DNA of 58,580 nt from Anaerolineales bacterium (GCA_016932165.1 JAFGDK010000019.1:1-58580), one strand, 5' to 3'. Positions 44,899 to 54,635 are shown, numbered from the stretch's first letter. The notes: generated by a model from the letters alone, not told the origin. Numbers and translations: made by a program.

Positions 44899-44999
44899 CA
44901 GTCTGACTGCCGCTCAAAGCGCCGCCTGTGAAGAAAGGCGCTATAAGAGCTTTGTAAATATCTTAGGTTTTGAAAGCAGTTTGAATTAGAATGGGGGCT

Positions 45000-45512
45000 A
45001 TGAAAAATCGCAGGCAGAACATTAATCCTGGGGAACAACTGAGGCTGGGAATGCGCCTCTGGGCCAGCGGCGTGGGTGTGGCTGCCACAGAATTTGAGGG
45101 GCGTAAATTTGGACTGACGGTCAGCTCTTTCACTTCTGTTTCCATTGATCCGCCTATCGTGCTGATCTCGGTGAATAAAACATCCTCGGCCCACGATCCG
45201 ATCCTGAAATCAGGGAGATACGGGGTTACCCTGCTGGCCGAAGACCAGCAAATAATCTCAGACAGGTTTGCTGGGAGGGTGGACCAGGACAGGGATCGTT
45301 TTGATGGGGTTGATGCGTTTACCCTGAAAACAGGAAGTCCGCTGCTTGCCGGCGGTCTTTCTGCTTTTGATTGTGAGGTGGTGGGCACTTTTGATTCGGG
45401 TACGACCACAGTGTTCTTTGGAAAGGTGGTGGCAGCTCTGTCCAACGATTTCCCAAAGGATGGCAAGCAGCCCCTTCTGTATTATTATCAGGGATACAGG
45501 AAGATTTCCTAG
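45000..45512 (+). CDS. Flavin-reductase-like FMN-binding protein
   Basis: About 170 residues. WASGVGVAATEFEGRKFGLTVSSFTSVSIDPPIVLISV is the flavin reductase-like split-barrel signature for FMN, and SAFDCEVVGTFDSGTTTVFFGKVV follows. Partners are often a monooxygenase, none of which is near. I use ATG 45000; ATG 44991 is also possible. TAGAAT (44987-44992) ends seven bases before this ATG. Confidence 0.85.
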   Translation: MKNRRQNINPGEQLRLGMRLWASGVGVAATEFEGRKFGLTVSSFTSVSIDPPIVLISVNKTSSAHDPILKSGRYGVTLLAEDQQIISDRFAGRVDQDRDRFDGVDAFTLKTGSPLLAGGLSAFDCEVVGTFDSGTTTVFFGKVVAALSNDFPKDGKQPLLYYYQGYRKIS

Positions 45513-45554
45513 AAAATGGTTGTTTCTCTTTGAATATCAAGATTTAACAAAATT

Positions 45555-45592
45555 GGGCGGGTTCCACTTGCAGCACAAGGGAGAACCCGCCC
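45555..45592. terminator. Bidirectional terminator hairpin (GGGCGGGTTC family)
   Basis: Arms GGGCGGGTTC (45555-45564) and GAACCCGCCC (45583-45592), identical to those at 42711-42748, with a different interior (CTTG/CAAG). It lies between the convergent flavin-reductase and PII-like genes. Confidence 0.75.
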
Positions 45593-45614
45593 ATACGGGT
45601 GATTCGCGTTTTTT

Positions 45615-45881
45615 CTAAACCTGGTGGTATTGGTCCACGTTTATAACAAAGAGAGTGGCACGTTTCTGACCTGGGTCGTCCGGGTCTTTGACTGTATCTC
45701 TAATAATCTGCAAAGCGCTTTCCACTTTTTCATCGTCCACACCGGCGATCATGGTGGCGTTGCCACGCCGGAAATAAGCCCCCGTTGATGGCAGGATCGT
45801 CACCTGGTGACCGGCCTTGTTCAGGGCTTCGGCTACGTTATCCCGGTCTGAAGTCTGCAGGATGCAAAAGATCATTTTCAT
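45615..45881 (-). CDS. PII-like cyclic-di-AMP receptor-type protein (DarA/CdAMP_rec family)
   Basis: 88 residues. KMIFCILQTSDRDNVAEALNKAG, TILPSTGAYFRRGNATMIAGVDDEKV and TLFVINVDQYHQV follow the DarA pattern; the Gly-x-Phe-x-x-Gly-Asn motif that lines the c-di-AMP site in DarA is present. It is about 20 residues shorter than B. subtilis DarA, so its loop is shortened. It lies two bases after the Na+/H+ antiporter, whose C-terminal domain resembles it. Regulation of that antiporter by c-di-AMP is inferred. Confidence 0.78.
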   Translation of the reverse strand: MKMIFCILQTSDRDNVAEALNKAGHQVTILPSTGAYFRRGNATMIAGVDDEKVESALQIIRDTVKDPDDPGQKRATLFVINVDQYHQV

Positions 45882-45883
45882 AG

Positions 45884-47767
45884 CTATATTTCCTCATAAT
45901 GCTCAACATCAAACACAAAAATACTGGCAGTTTCGGCTTGCTGTTCCAGCTTGGTTTTATTCCTGGCATTAATTAAGCTGAGAATGTTGCCCTTGCGAAC
46001 CTGCGGGAGTTCACAGCATTTTGTGATTGTGCTGATAATTTCTTCTACCTGGCTGGCTTCTGCGCCAATAATCATGGTGATCGAGAGATTGGTAGATGGG
46101 CCCAAGTTACTTGTCAGCCGGATGGTGGGGATGCCCCGGATAGCCAGCATGTGCAGGGTTTCATAGACATCTGGTTCACTAACAGTGGCGACGATCATAT
46201 GGGTGATCGGTGGAAGGTCGGCGGTGCGGCGGAGAAGCAGGTCGGAATAACTGATGTCCTGGTTCATCAGGGCGGCATCGATTTCATTGACCAGTGAGGT
46301 GAAGGTTTCTTCGTTGATCGCGCCATCGGAGAGCAGGGTGTTGTAGGTGCTGCGCTGGGTGCGCAATATTTCCTCAAAGGCGGTTTCTAACTCAGCGCTT
46401 TCCACATTGGGATTGGCATGCATGATCTCGTGGACCACCTCTCTGCGCATTTCTATCTGGCGCTGCATGGCAGGATCCAGGATTTCCCAAGCGTGTTCAG
46501 AGATCAGTCCTTCTTTATGCATCTCCGCGACGCGTTCATACGAACGTTGGGCGGCGACTGCGCGGGCTTGATGCCGTTCATAAGATTCCTGGTTTTTTGT
46601 GCGAGTCCCAAACCCTAACCGTTTGATGATTGGACGCATTGTGGTGCCTTGGACAAGCAAAGTAAAAAGCACCACACCAAAGGTCATATCCTGGAGGAGC
46701 TCACGGGTTTCTTCACCCAGCGCAACGGGCAATGAAAGGACCAGAGCCAGAGAGATGGCACCGCGCAGACCGCCCCAGTAGATGACATGCTGCATCTTGG
46801 CAGTGATGTTTCGGAATGAGTAGGAGAAAAGGTAGATGACCACTGCCCTGGCAATCAGAACAGCTGCAATCGCAAACAAAATTCGCTGCCAGTTTGCCAA
46901 CAGGTCGGTGAGATCGATCACCAGCCCGATTGAGAGAAAGGCAAATGAGTTGGAGATATAGGCAAAGAATTCCCAGAAGTTGAACAGGCTCAGCCGGGTG
47001 GTGGGAGACATACCGCGCTCACCGATATTGCCAATCACCAGACCGGCAGCTACCACGGCCAGCACTCCGCTGGCATGCAGTTCTTCAGCGATGAGATAGG
47101 AACCGTAGGCAGCTGCGATGGTTAACGTACCTTCGATCAGATAGTTGTTTACCTGGCGGATGATCAATGAAACAATGGCCGACACAACCATGCCGGTAAG
47201 AAACCCCCCGCCAGCGATGAGGATGAAATCTCTGACAAACGCAACCGCGCCAAATTCTTTGGTCCCCAGGGTGATGGCAATCATCAGATTGAAGATCAGG
47301 ATGGCGATCCCGTCATTCAACAGGCTCTCGCCTTCCAGCAGGGTTAACAATTGTTTGGGTACCCCGAGGGAGCGGAATAGGGCGACCACCGCCACTGGGT
47401 CTGTGGCGGCAATCAATGCGCCAAAGATCAGGGCTACCTCGATCGGAATAGAGGCGCCCCATGAGACCAGAAACCCTACCATGAACATGGTGATCAGTAC
47501 ACCGGGGAAGGCAAAGGTCAGGATTTCTTTTAAGTTGCGGCGCAGGTCTTCGAATTTTATGTGGAAGGCAGCTTCAAAGATCAGCGGAGGCACCAGAATG
47601 GTGAGGATCACCTCTGGGAGCAGGAATTCATCTAGATTAACCGCGCCAAAAATCTCCTCGGAGTTTTGAGCAACGATTGCTAGGCCTAAGCCCATCAGCA
47701 CCAGACCAACGGTATAGGGCATGCGGAACCGTTGAACAGCGATGCCAACCAAACTGGAAATAAACAC
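45884..47767 (-). CDS. CPA1-type Na+/H+ antiporter with PII-like C-terminal domain
   Basis: 627 residues from the first standard start (GTG). About 12 membrane helices fill residues 1-400: FGALIAATDPVAVVALFRSLGVP carries the ion-binding Asp of the ATDP-type motif, and LLEGESLLNDGIAI follows. A helical linker leads to a final domain (THMIVATVSEPDVYETLHML... ASIFVFDVEHYEEI) that aligns with the separate PII-like protein downstream but lacks its Gly-Asn motif. Upstream codons extend in frame through a hydrophobic stretch (GHVILPVLQVIIGLV) to an ATA at 47818, overlapping the previous stop as ATAG after GTGGAG. A non-AUG start there is likely. Confidence 0.82.
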   Translation of the reverse strand: MFISSLVGIAVQRFRMPYTVGLVLMGLGLAIVAQNSEEIFGAVNLDEFLLPEVILTILVPPLIFEAAFHIKFEDLRRNLKEILTFAFPGVLITMFMVGFLVSWGASIPIEVALIFGALIAATDPVAVVALFRSLGVPKQLLTLLEGESLLNDGIAILIFNLMIAITLGTKEFGAVAFVRDFILIAGGGFLTGMVVSAIVSLIIRQVNNYLIEGTLTIAAAYGSYLIAEELHASGVLAVVAAGLVIGNIGERGMSPTTRLSLFNFWEFFAYISNSFAFLSIGLVIDLTDLLANWQRILFAIAAVLIARAVVIYLFSYSFRNITAKMQHVIYWGGLRGAISLALVLSLPVALGEETRELLQDMTFGVVLFTLLVQGTTMRPIIKRLGFGTRTKNQESYERHQARAVAAQRSYERVAEMHKEGLISEHAWEILDPAMQRQIEMRREVVHEIMHANPNVESAELETAFEEILRTQRSTYNTLLSDGAINEETFTSLVNEIDAALMNQDISYSDLLLRRTADLPPITHMIVATVSEPDVYETLHMLAIRGIPTIRLTSNLGPSTNLSITMIIGAEASQVEEIISTITKCCELPQVRKGNILSLINARNKTKLEQQAETASIFVFDVEHYEEI

Positions 47768-47814
47768 CAGCCCTATGATGACCTGAAGTACAGGCAGAAT
47801 GACATGTCCGAGTT

Positions 47815-50220
47815 CTATTGTTCGTTCTCCACTTTGATTAGATTATTTTCCACCAGGCAAGGAATGTGTTCGTTAGCCGTGATGGTTTCTCCATGCGGGA
47901 ATTTCAGGATAACCTCCTGCTGTGTACAAGTAATTGATGTGCCGCGGAAAGAGAGCTTAACATCCCAAGGGAAAGGGTTTTTGTGCATCAGTTTAATCTG
48001 GCCATCGGTCATTAGACGGACCCCGAGAATCTCCAGAAATAGACCTACAGGCGGCAGTCCGATCAGATGATTGCGCTGTCCGGTTGGAGTGCCTTGCTCT
48101 GCGTGATAATGAGCGCGGAAACTACCTTCTTGCTTTAGATTTCGGATGGCCGCGCTCATAATGCGGGTAAACAGGTCAGCGGCTAATTGGATTTTACCAT
48201 AGGCCAGCAGCCCTTCTGCAACCATAGCATTCCACGGCAGCCAAACTTGCATACCCTCATCGAGAGCGGCTTTTGGTTTGGGTTTGGGAATTGCTGGAAT
48301 ACCGGATTTTCGCCCATAAGCGTTTTTGTCTGATAGTTTGCGCTTGATGATCTGCTTTAGTTGCCGATCCGTGGGGATACCAGCCCAAATTGGTGTAAGT
48401 AAGGTGTGGTCTTCCTGGTAGAGGTCAACAATCTGCAGGCTGACCTTGCCTTCATCTGATAATCCTTGAATATAGAGGTGTTCCACTTCGGAATACAGGC
48501 TTTCGAGGGTCACCACGCTGGTGTCCTGCACCCAGGTGAGATTTCCAGAGGTGATTTTTTCCACCCGGTGCTGGCCGTTGGCCAGGGTGCCGTGGATGGA
48601 TATTTCAATTTTGGAGGAAGACAGTTCCTTAGACTCCAACCGGATTTGCAAGCGGGTGGGCAAACCGAAAACCAGATCCAAGAGCATTTCACCGGAGCCG
48701 ATACGCGTTTTGAGGGTTTCTCCTCTGGGTGTCTGGTGGCTTTCCCGGTCCCAGTATTGGAAGGTGGCCCTGCGACCGTTCCATGCGTTCTGGACAGCGG
48801 TTTGGAGGTTATCGGCGAGGGCTTCTAACGCCAGGGTGGATTTCTTGAATCCGATCAGGCCTGCAATTTTTTTCAGCAGTGAGATCTCACGCAACAGGTA
48901 GGCGCACAGATCGGGGCATTCCACCAACTGGATATCGTTCCCAGATGACCAGGGCTGCCAGCGAGAAAATGCCGGGTTTTCGTCGTATCCGGTCTGCAAA
49001 AGATTAGGCCATTCGGGGATGCCGTCGCCATCGCGATCGTTATCATCATTGAACCAGGTTTGGAGGTGATTCAGCAGCGGGTGGTATACACGTTTAAGGT
49101 ACTCCAGGTCGTGGGTGTGCTGGTAGATGCGCCAGGCAATACTGACCAGGAAAGGGGCAGCAGTCAGGTTGCTACGTTGGCCGCCTAGGCCCAGTTTATG
49201 GTCTATGAAGCCATCCGGCTGCTGGTGGCTGAGGAAATTATCCAGCAATCCTTTGGCGGCTTCAATATTGGATGGCAGCAGGAATTGAGAAAGGTACCAG
49301 GTTTCAAGAGGGGTCTGCCCGTCCCATAGGTGGTTATATTCAATCCCGCTGCCCTGGGAGGAATAACCCTGGTCGGGCAGGCGGGTAGCGACAAATGAAT
49401 GATAAGGAAGGTGCTGGTTGGGTGAGAAACGGAGGAGAGCTGCAGTTTTTTGGGCCATGGCGAGGGCGGTATCCCAATCTGGTTCTCCGGTATAAATGTG
49501 TACCTCCTGTGCTGCCAGCATTTGAATACGTGAAATCTGGGCATCCCAATTCTGGGCAGCAGTAAGACGGGCGTGGCGGAAGGATTCCTCATTCTCCTGG
49601 AGAGAGGCGAGCACCCAGGTGAAGCGGCGAAAGCTGCCGGGTTTGAGGTTTAGGTCATGGTAGAGGTGGGGGTGAGGGCTGGCTTCACCTCTGGCGCCGC
49701 CGGTGATGAACAGCACTGGATGCAGGTTTTCAGTGAGCCCCTGGAGCACATGGGTGGACTCGACAATCCGCGGGATCAGGGGCCTGCCTTCAGCGTTGGG
49801 ATTGAGAATGGCGGTCAATTCCACACGAAGGTCCCGGTCTAGATCTGAGGTGTTTTTTACCCATATCCTGCCGGCGATGGTTTGTCCATCTGGCACCCAG
49901 TATTCAAGATTGACTTCGATGCCAAAAAAGGGGGAGAATTTTATGTTGAGATAGTTGGACGCAAATTGGTGGATTTCAGGTGGTTCTTCAAAGTCGGCTG
50001 GGTCAGAAATTGCCGTGTGAGCTTCCACAAATTGTGGAAAGATGCGCATACTACGGGCTCGAAGACCGTAAGTGGTTTGCAGGCTGATCCCTGAAGGTTC
50101 ACCACTGCCGAGGGTAACTTCCCAGATCTGATCGTTGCCATAGTCCAGATCGGCAAGACGGGCATCCGCTGCCAGTGTCAGGCAGAGAGGGTCATCGCGA
50201 TGTAATTTCCAGGTTCTCAT
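47815..50220 (-). CDS. (alpha/alpha)6-barrel glycoside hydrolase, MGH1/GH63-like
   Basis: 801 residues. An N-terminal beta-sandwich (about 1-230) precedes a helical barrel with YNHLWDGQTPLETWYLSQFLL, DGDGIPEWPNLLQTGYDE and QPWSSGNDIQLVEC, the last carrying Asp residues in the region where inverting GH63/GH15/GH37 glycosidases have acids. WLPWNAMVAEGLLAYGKIQ and the GTPTGQRNHLIGLPPVGLF stretch close the barrel. No signal peptide is present, so it is probably cytoplasmic. Which oligosaccharide it cuts cannot be told. Its TAG overlaps the possible ATA start of the antiporter. Confidence 0.75.
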   Translation of the reverse strand: MRTWKLHRDDPLCLTLAADARLADLDYGNDQIWEVTLGSGEPSGISLQTTYGLRARSMRIFPQFVEAHTAISDPADFEEPPEIHQFASNYLNIKFSPFFGIEVNLEYWVPDGQTIAGRIWVKNTSDLDRDLRVELTAILNPNAEGRPLIPRIVESTHVLQGLTENLHPVLFITGGARGEASPHPHLYHDLNLKPGSFRRFTWVLASLQENEESFRHARLTAAQNWDAQISRIQMLAAQEVHIYTGEPDWDTALAMAQKTAALLRFSPNQHLPYHSFVATRLPDQGYSSQGSGIEYNHLWDGQTPLETWYLSQFLLPSNIEAAKGLLDNFLSHQQPDGFIDHKLGLGGQRSNLTAAPFLVSIAWRIYQHTHDLEYLKRVYHPLLNHLQTWFNDDNDRDGDGIPEWPNLLQTGYDENPAFSRWQPWSSGNDIQLVECPDLCAYLLREISLLKKIAGLIGFKKSTLALEALADNLQTAVQNAWNGRRATFQYWDRESHQTPRGETLKTRIGSGEMLLDLVFGLPTRLQIRLESKELSSSKIEISIHGTLANGQHRVEKITSGNLTWVQDTSVVTLESLYSEVEHLYIQGLSDEGKVSLQIVDLYQEDHTLLTPIWAGIPTDRQLKQIIKRKLSDKNAYGRKSGIPAIPKPKPKAALDEGMQVWLPWNAMVAEGLLAYGKIQLAADLFTRIMSAAIRNLKQEGSFRAHYHAEQGTPTGQRNHLIGLPPVGLFLEILGVRLMTDGQIKLMHKNPFPWDVKLSFRGTSITCTQQEVILKFPHGETITANEHIPCLVENNLIKVENEQ

Positions 50221-50434
50221 AATAGGATTGTACGGTCAGATTTGCCTGAGGTCAAAGGGTTGAGGTCTATTTCCGGTTGAAATTATATCGGCTGGAGGGA
50301 ACAATTAATCAGATTTTGCGTTAAGATATGGAGACAGTTGGTTTAATTCTCATATGGGTCAGTCTATGTTTCAACGCTTTGCGGGTGACTGCCAGTATGC
50401 TAGAATCAGTCATCTGGACTCAGGAGAAGAAAAC

Positions 50435-50926
50435 ATGACACCATTCCCAAGTGTGCCAAGAGGTCTGTGGTTTGAGGAATTTAAACCAGGCCAATCAGTG
50501 GTGACGTCTGGAAGGACAATTACCAAGTCCGACATCGTCAATTTCGCTGGTCTTTCGGGGGATTATAACCCTATCCATATGGATGTTGAGTATGCCGGTG
50601 AAACCGAATTTGGCAAGCGAGTGGCGCATGGTTTGCTGGTGGTCTCAATCGCTTCTGGATTATTGCTGAGTACTGGCGTGTTAGATGGCACGATTGGTGC
50701 ATTTAGAGAGATAATCAAATGGAAGTTTCATCAGCCGGTTTATATCGGCGATACCATTCGGGTTGAGATGGAAATTATGGATACCAGATCTCTGAAAGGC
50801 AATTCCTCTGGACTGGTAAAAATGGGTTTGCGGGTGAAAAATCAAGATGGTGTGATGGTGATGTCTGGAACTTTGGCGATATTGGTATTAATGCAGCCTG
50901 ATAAGGTTAAGGATACAAATGAGTAA
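50435..50926 (+). CDS. MaoC-like acyl dehydratase (hotdog fold)
   Basis: 163 residues. ITKSDIVNFAGLSGDYNPIHMD holds the hydratase Asp/His motif, and FGKRVAHGLLVVSIASGLL the long helix. It probably acts on an enoyl- or hydroxyacyl-CoA, as in (R)-specific enoyl-CoA hydratases. ATG 50435 is chosen because CAGGAGAAG precedes it, and because the candidate promoter (TTTGCG at 50378, 17 bases, TAGAAT at 50401) lies inside the longer open frame. Its end overlaps the PBP start by eight bases. Confidence 0.88.
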   Translation: MTPFPSVPRGLWFEEFKPGQSVVTSGRTITKSDIVNFAGLSGDYNPIHMDVEYAGETEFGKRVAHGLLVVSIASGLLLSTGVLDGTIGAFREIIKWKFHQPVYIGDTIRVEMEIMDTRSLKGNSSGLVKMGLRVKNQDGVMVMSGTLAILVLMQPDKVKDTNE

Positions 50927-53900
50927 AGAAAATCAGGAAGATAATTATAAATCTGAGGATGAAGAACGAAGGGGGGCAGACCATCCCGGGGAATCGAATC
51001 TAGAGGCCCCAGCGGACCGTTTTCGCCGGTTGACCTCCCGGTCATCTGAGCCTGTTGAACCTCCTGAAGATGGGACAATCGGGATCTACCGCGGCAGTCC
51101 GGTTGAGGATCGTCGTGAGGATGAGGGGGATCAGTCAGAAGACCTACCTGATCATACTTCGGCTTTGCTTGGCCGCGCAGATGCGGATTCTCTGCAAACC
51201 GAGGAAGTTCCGCCGGGGCTAGAACCATTTAATCTGCCCGCCTTTGATGATGATGCGAAAGGTACTTTTACCAATTTTCCAGATGCGACCGGAGTTATGG
51301 CAGCCGCCAACAGGGAAGAACCAGAAATCCCTGGGGGGGAACTGCTGGACGAATCGCCTCCTGCCGCTGAAAACCCTGATGAGGATATACCCGCGGTACA
51401 GACCGGAGGACTGGTTTTTGAGGGCATCCCGAAACCTGCTGAAGCTTTGGATCTAGACCAAGGTGCGATTCCATCAGCCACATCATTGGCGGATTCTGAA
51501 GCGGAGACAGATGGCCTAAATGATCTGGAAGATCGTCATGATTTGGAAGATTCTGATGGTCTTGCTGATACCAGCCCGGTGGCTGCACGAAGATCAGGTC
51601 AGGTTCCACCTCCGCCGCCGTTAGGCAGGTCTGACAGGACCAGCAAGCCTCTGCTGGATGAGGATGGCATGCCGCTGCCCCGGCGAGTGCCGGAAGACGA
51701 CCTTGATGCAACCCGCGTGACACCATCTGCATTCTCTACCCCTTCGTCTTACCAGTACCAGGGATACCAGGGGTATCCCCCTGCTCCACCACCAGACCCG
51801 CCTCGGCGGGGTCGCTGGCTTCGATTTGGTAACCGCAGCCGAGGGAATGGTCAGAACGGCCAGAATTTTAGCCGGGCGGGCGGATGTTTATTACGCGGCT
51901 TGATTTTGACAGCTTTTGCCGGCTTGGTGGTGGCGCTGGGTGTATTCTCTTTCATGATGGTTCAGTATTATTCCATCGCGGCGACGCTACCCTCGGTGGA
52001 AGATGTACAATCGCGCACATCTCAGTTCCAGACAACCCGAATCCTGGACCGGCACGGTAACCTGCTCTATGAGATTCTGGATCCCAGCGCTGGCCGGCGG
52101 ACGTATGTAACCCTGGATGAGATCTCTCCCTATATTGTGGCTGCCACGGTAGCAACCGAGGACGAACATTTTTACAGCCACCCTGGGTTCAGCCCTTTTG
52201 CGATCGTGCGGGCCTTCATCCAGAATGCGCAAAGCGGCGAAGTGGTTTCCGGCGCTTCTTCGATCACACAGCAGGTAGCCCGGATGCTGTTTCTGGAGCC
52301 AGAAGAAGCCAACCAGCGCACCTACCTGCGCAAGGTGAAGGAAGCCATTCTGGCAATTGAACTGACCAATAATTACACCAAGGATGAGATCCTTGAGCTG
52401 TACCTGAATGAGAATTTTTACGGCAACCTTGCCTATGGGATCGAGGCTGCGTCGGAAACCTATTTCGGCGTTCACGCCGGTCAAATCACATTGGAGCAGG
52501 CAGCCTTTCTGGCCGGTCTGACCCAGGCGCCCTCGGTGTATGATGTTTACACTAACCGCGAAGTGACCTTGAACCGGCAGAAGTACGTGCTGCGCCTGAT
52601 GTATGAGGCCAGCGAAGCCCAGAACTGCATTTATGTCTCAAACAGCGTGCAGCGAATTTGTGTGGACCTGGAAACTGGTTCCGAAGCTGCATATGCCCTG
52701 GAGGATTATGAATTCCACCAACCGTATGTGCAGATCAGGTATCCGCACTGGGTTAACTACATCCGCACGCTTTTAGAAGCGGAATATGATCCCCAAACGA
52801 TCTACCGCTCTGGATTTACAGTGGAAACCACACTTGATCCGCGACTGCAGGATTTGGCGATTTCTTCGCTGGAGAAACATATCACCTTGCTGCAGGCCAA
52901 TAACGTACAGAGCGGGGCGCTGGTGGCCCTGGAACCGGCCACCGGTGAAATTCTGGCGATGGTCGGGTCAGTAGACTTCTACAATGAGGATATCGACGGT
53001 CAGATCAATATGGCGATATCCCCGCGCCAGCCGGGTTCATCGATCAAGCCGATCGCCTATCTGGCGGCCTTTGAGAAAGGCTGGACACCTGCCACCCTGA
53101 TCTGGGATGTGGAAACCGAGTTCCCGCCTTCAGGCAACCCGGATGATCCCCGCGATCCGTATATCCCGGTGAATTATGATGAACGCTACCACGGGCCGGT
53201 GACGGTGCGGTCGGCACTGGCGAATTCATATAATGTTCCTGCGGTGAAGGCCCTCGATTTTGCCGGTATTTATGATGACCCCAATACCCCAGTAGAAGAT
53301 GGTATGATCGAGATGGCCCACCGGCTGGGAATCACCACTCTGAACGAGGATTACTACGGGCTTTCCCTATCGCTGGGCGGCGGGGAAGTAACATTGTTGG
53401 ATATGACCTCTGTGTTTGGCGTGTTTGCCAACCAGGGTGTGCGTATCCCGCCTGTGGCGATCACCCGCATTTCGAATGCCAGCGGGGAGGTGCTTTTTGA
53501 GCACCAGCAATTGGCAGGCGAACAGGTGATCCGGGCGGAGCATGCATATCTGATCTCCTCGATCCTCTCAGATAATGATGCCCGCACGCCGGCTTTTGGG
53601 CCCAATTCTGTGCTCAGGCTGCCCTTCCAGGCTGCAGCCAAAACCGGCACCACCACCGACTTCAGGGATAACTGGACGATGGGTTACACCCCTGATCTGG
53701 CGGTGGGGGTATGGGTGGGGAACCCGGATTACACTGAAATGAAGAATACCAGCGGCCTGACCGGGGCTGCCCCGATCTGGTCAGAATTCATGCAGGATGC
53801 GATCCAGATCACAGAAGGCGGAAATCCGACGTCTTTCCGCCGGCCGAACGGGGTGGTGGAACGGGTAGTGTGTGCCGTTTCAGGCACGGTACCTTCCAGC

Positions 53901-54635
53901 CAATGCCCGACACAGCGGACCGAAATTTTTGCCCACGATCAACTCCCGCTGCCTTCCAGCGCAGACCTATGGAAAGTGATTGAGGTGGATACCTGGACGC
54001 AGCTATTCCCTTCGGATGCCTGCGGGGATTTCCGGGCGAACCAATTGGTGATGAATGTGACCGACTTCTGGGCAGGTGAGTGGATTCTGGACACTTCTGA
54101 GGGCAGAAAATGGGCTGAGCAGATGGGCTTTGAGAGCCCGATCTATTTCATTCCCCAGAAGGATTGCTCCGAGGAAGACAACCCGGCGGTGATCTCATTT
54201 GAGGGCATCTCCCCAGGTCAGACGATCAAGACCAGCGAACTTCCGATCATCCTGCGAGTATATGGCGGCGACCGCTTTAAGAATTTCACGCTCAGCTACC
54301 GGATCGGCGGCGAGAACACATGGACGAGTTTGGGCACATTCACCGAGCAAAGCAAGGAACCCAAAGATTATCATTTGCTGGACCTGACCGAACTGTCGGA
54401 CGGCAAGCTGGAACTACGGGTGCGGATGGAAGGTAAGCGGAATGCTGTGGCCGAAAAGACCATCGAGCTGAATTTGATCAAACCAACGCCGACCCCGACC
54501 CCCACACCGACGGAGACACCGACCCCAACGGCGACCCCAACACCCACAGAGACGGTGGAGGTGACTGAGACACCACCTACGGAAACACCGACGCCGTCAA
54601 GTACCCCGGAGCCGACCAACACACCGGAACCGTAA
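50919..54635 (+). CDS. Bifunctional penicillin-binding protein (class A)
   Basis: 1238 residues. The first 320 are a long acidic, Pro- and Gly-rich cytoplasmic region. One membrane helix (LILTAFAGLVVALGVFSFMM, about 328-347) follows. The transglycosylase domain has ATEDEHFYSHPG (about 411-422) with its catalytic Glu and GASSITQQVARML. The transpeptidase has GSSIKPIAY (SxxK, about 706), SYNVPAVK (SxN) and KTGTT (about 907). A beta-rich extracellular module and a Pro/Thr-rich tail (about 1188-1238) close the protein. It builds and crosslinks peptidoglycan. Confidence 0.95.
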   Translation: MSKENQEDNYKSEDEERRGADHPGESNLEAPADRFRRLTSRSSEPVEPPEDGTIGIYRGSPVEDRREDEGDQSEDLPDHTSALLGRADADSLQTEEVPPGLEPFNLPAFDDDAKGTFTNFPDATGVMAAANREEPEIPGGELLDESPPAAENPDEDIPAVQTGGLVFEGIPKPAEALDLDQGAIPSATSLADSEAETDGLNDLEDRHDLEDSDGLADTSPVAARRSGQVPPPPPLGRSDRTSKPLLDEDGMPLPRRVPEDDLDATRVTPSAFSTPSSYQYQGYQGYPPAPPPDPPRRGRWLRFGNRSRGNGQNGQNFSRAGGCLLRGLILTAFAGLVVALGVFSFMMVQYYSIAATLPSVEDVQSRTSQFQTTRILDRHGNLLYEILDPSAGRRTYVTLDEISPYIVAATVATEDEHFYSHPGFSPFAIVRAFIQNAQSGEVVSGASSITQQVARMLFLEPEEANQRTYLRKVKEAILAIELTNNYTKDEILELYLNENFYGNLAYGIEAASETYFGVHAGQITLEQAAFLAGLTQAPSVYDVYTNREVTLNRQKYVLRLMYEASEAQNCIYVSNSVQRICVDLETGSEAAYALEDYEFHQPYVQIRYPHWVNYIRTLLEAEYDPQTIYRSGFTVETTLDPRLQDLAISSLEKHITLLQANNVQSGALVALEPATGEILAMVGSVDFYNEDIDGQINMAISPRQPGSSIKPIAYLAAFEKGWTPATLIWDVETEFPPSGNPDDPRDPYIPVNYDERYHGPVTVRSALANSYNVPAVKALDFAGIYDDPNTPVEDGMIEMAHRLGITTLNEDYYGLSLSLGGGEVTLLDMTSVFGVFANQGVRIPPVAITRISNASGEVLFEHQQLAGEQVIRAEHAYLISSILSDNDARTPAFGPNSVLRLPFQAAAKTGTTTDFRDNWTMGYTPDLAVGVWVGNPDYTEMKNTSGLTGAAPIWSEFMQDAIQITEGGNPTSFRRPNGVVERVVCAVSGTVPSSQCPTQRTEIFAHDQLPLPSSADLWKVIEVDTWTQLFPSDACGDFRANQLVMNVTDFWAGEWILDTSEGRKWAEQMGFESPIYFIPQKDCSEEDNPAVISFEGISPGQTIKTSELPIILRVYGGDRFKNFTLSYRIGGENTWTSLGTFTEQSKEPKDYHLLDLTELSDGKLELRVRMEGKRNAVAEKTIELNLIKPTPTPTPTPTETPTPTATPTPTETVEVTETPPTETPTPSSTPEPTNTPEP

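Noticed and set aside
54484-54635. Pro/Thr codon repeat as a tandem DNA repeat or recombination site
   Set aside because: It is explained by the Pro/Thr-rich tail of the PBP; the units are irregular.
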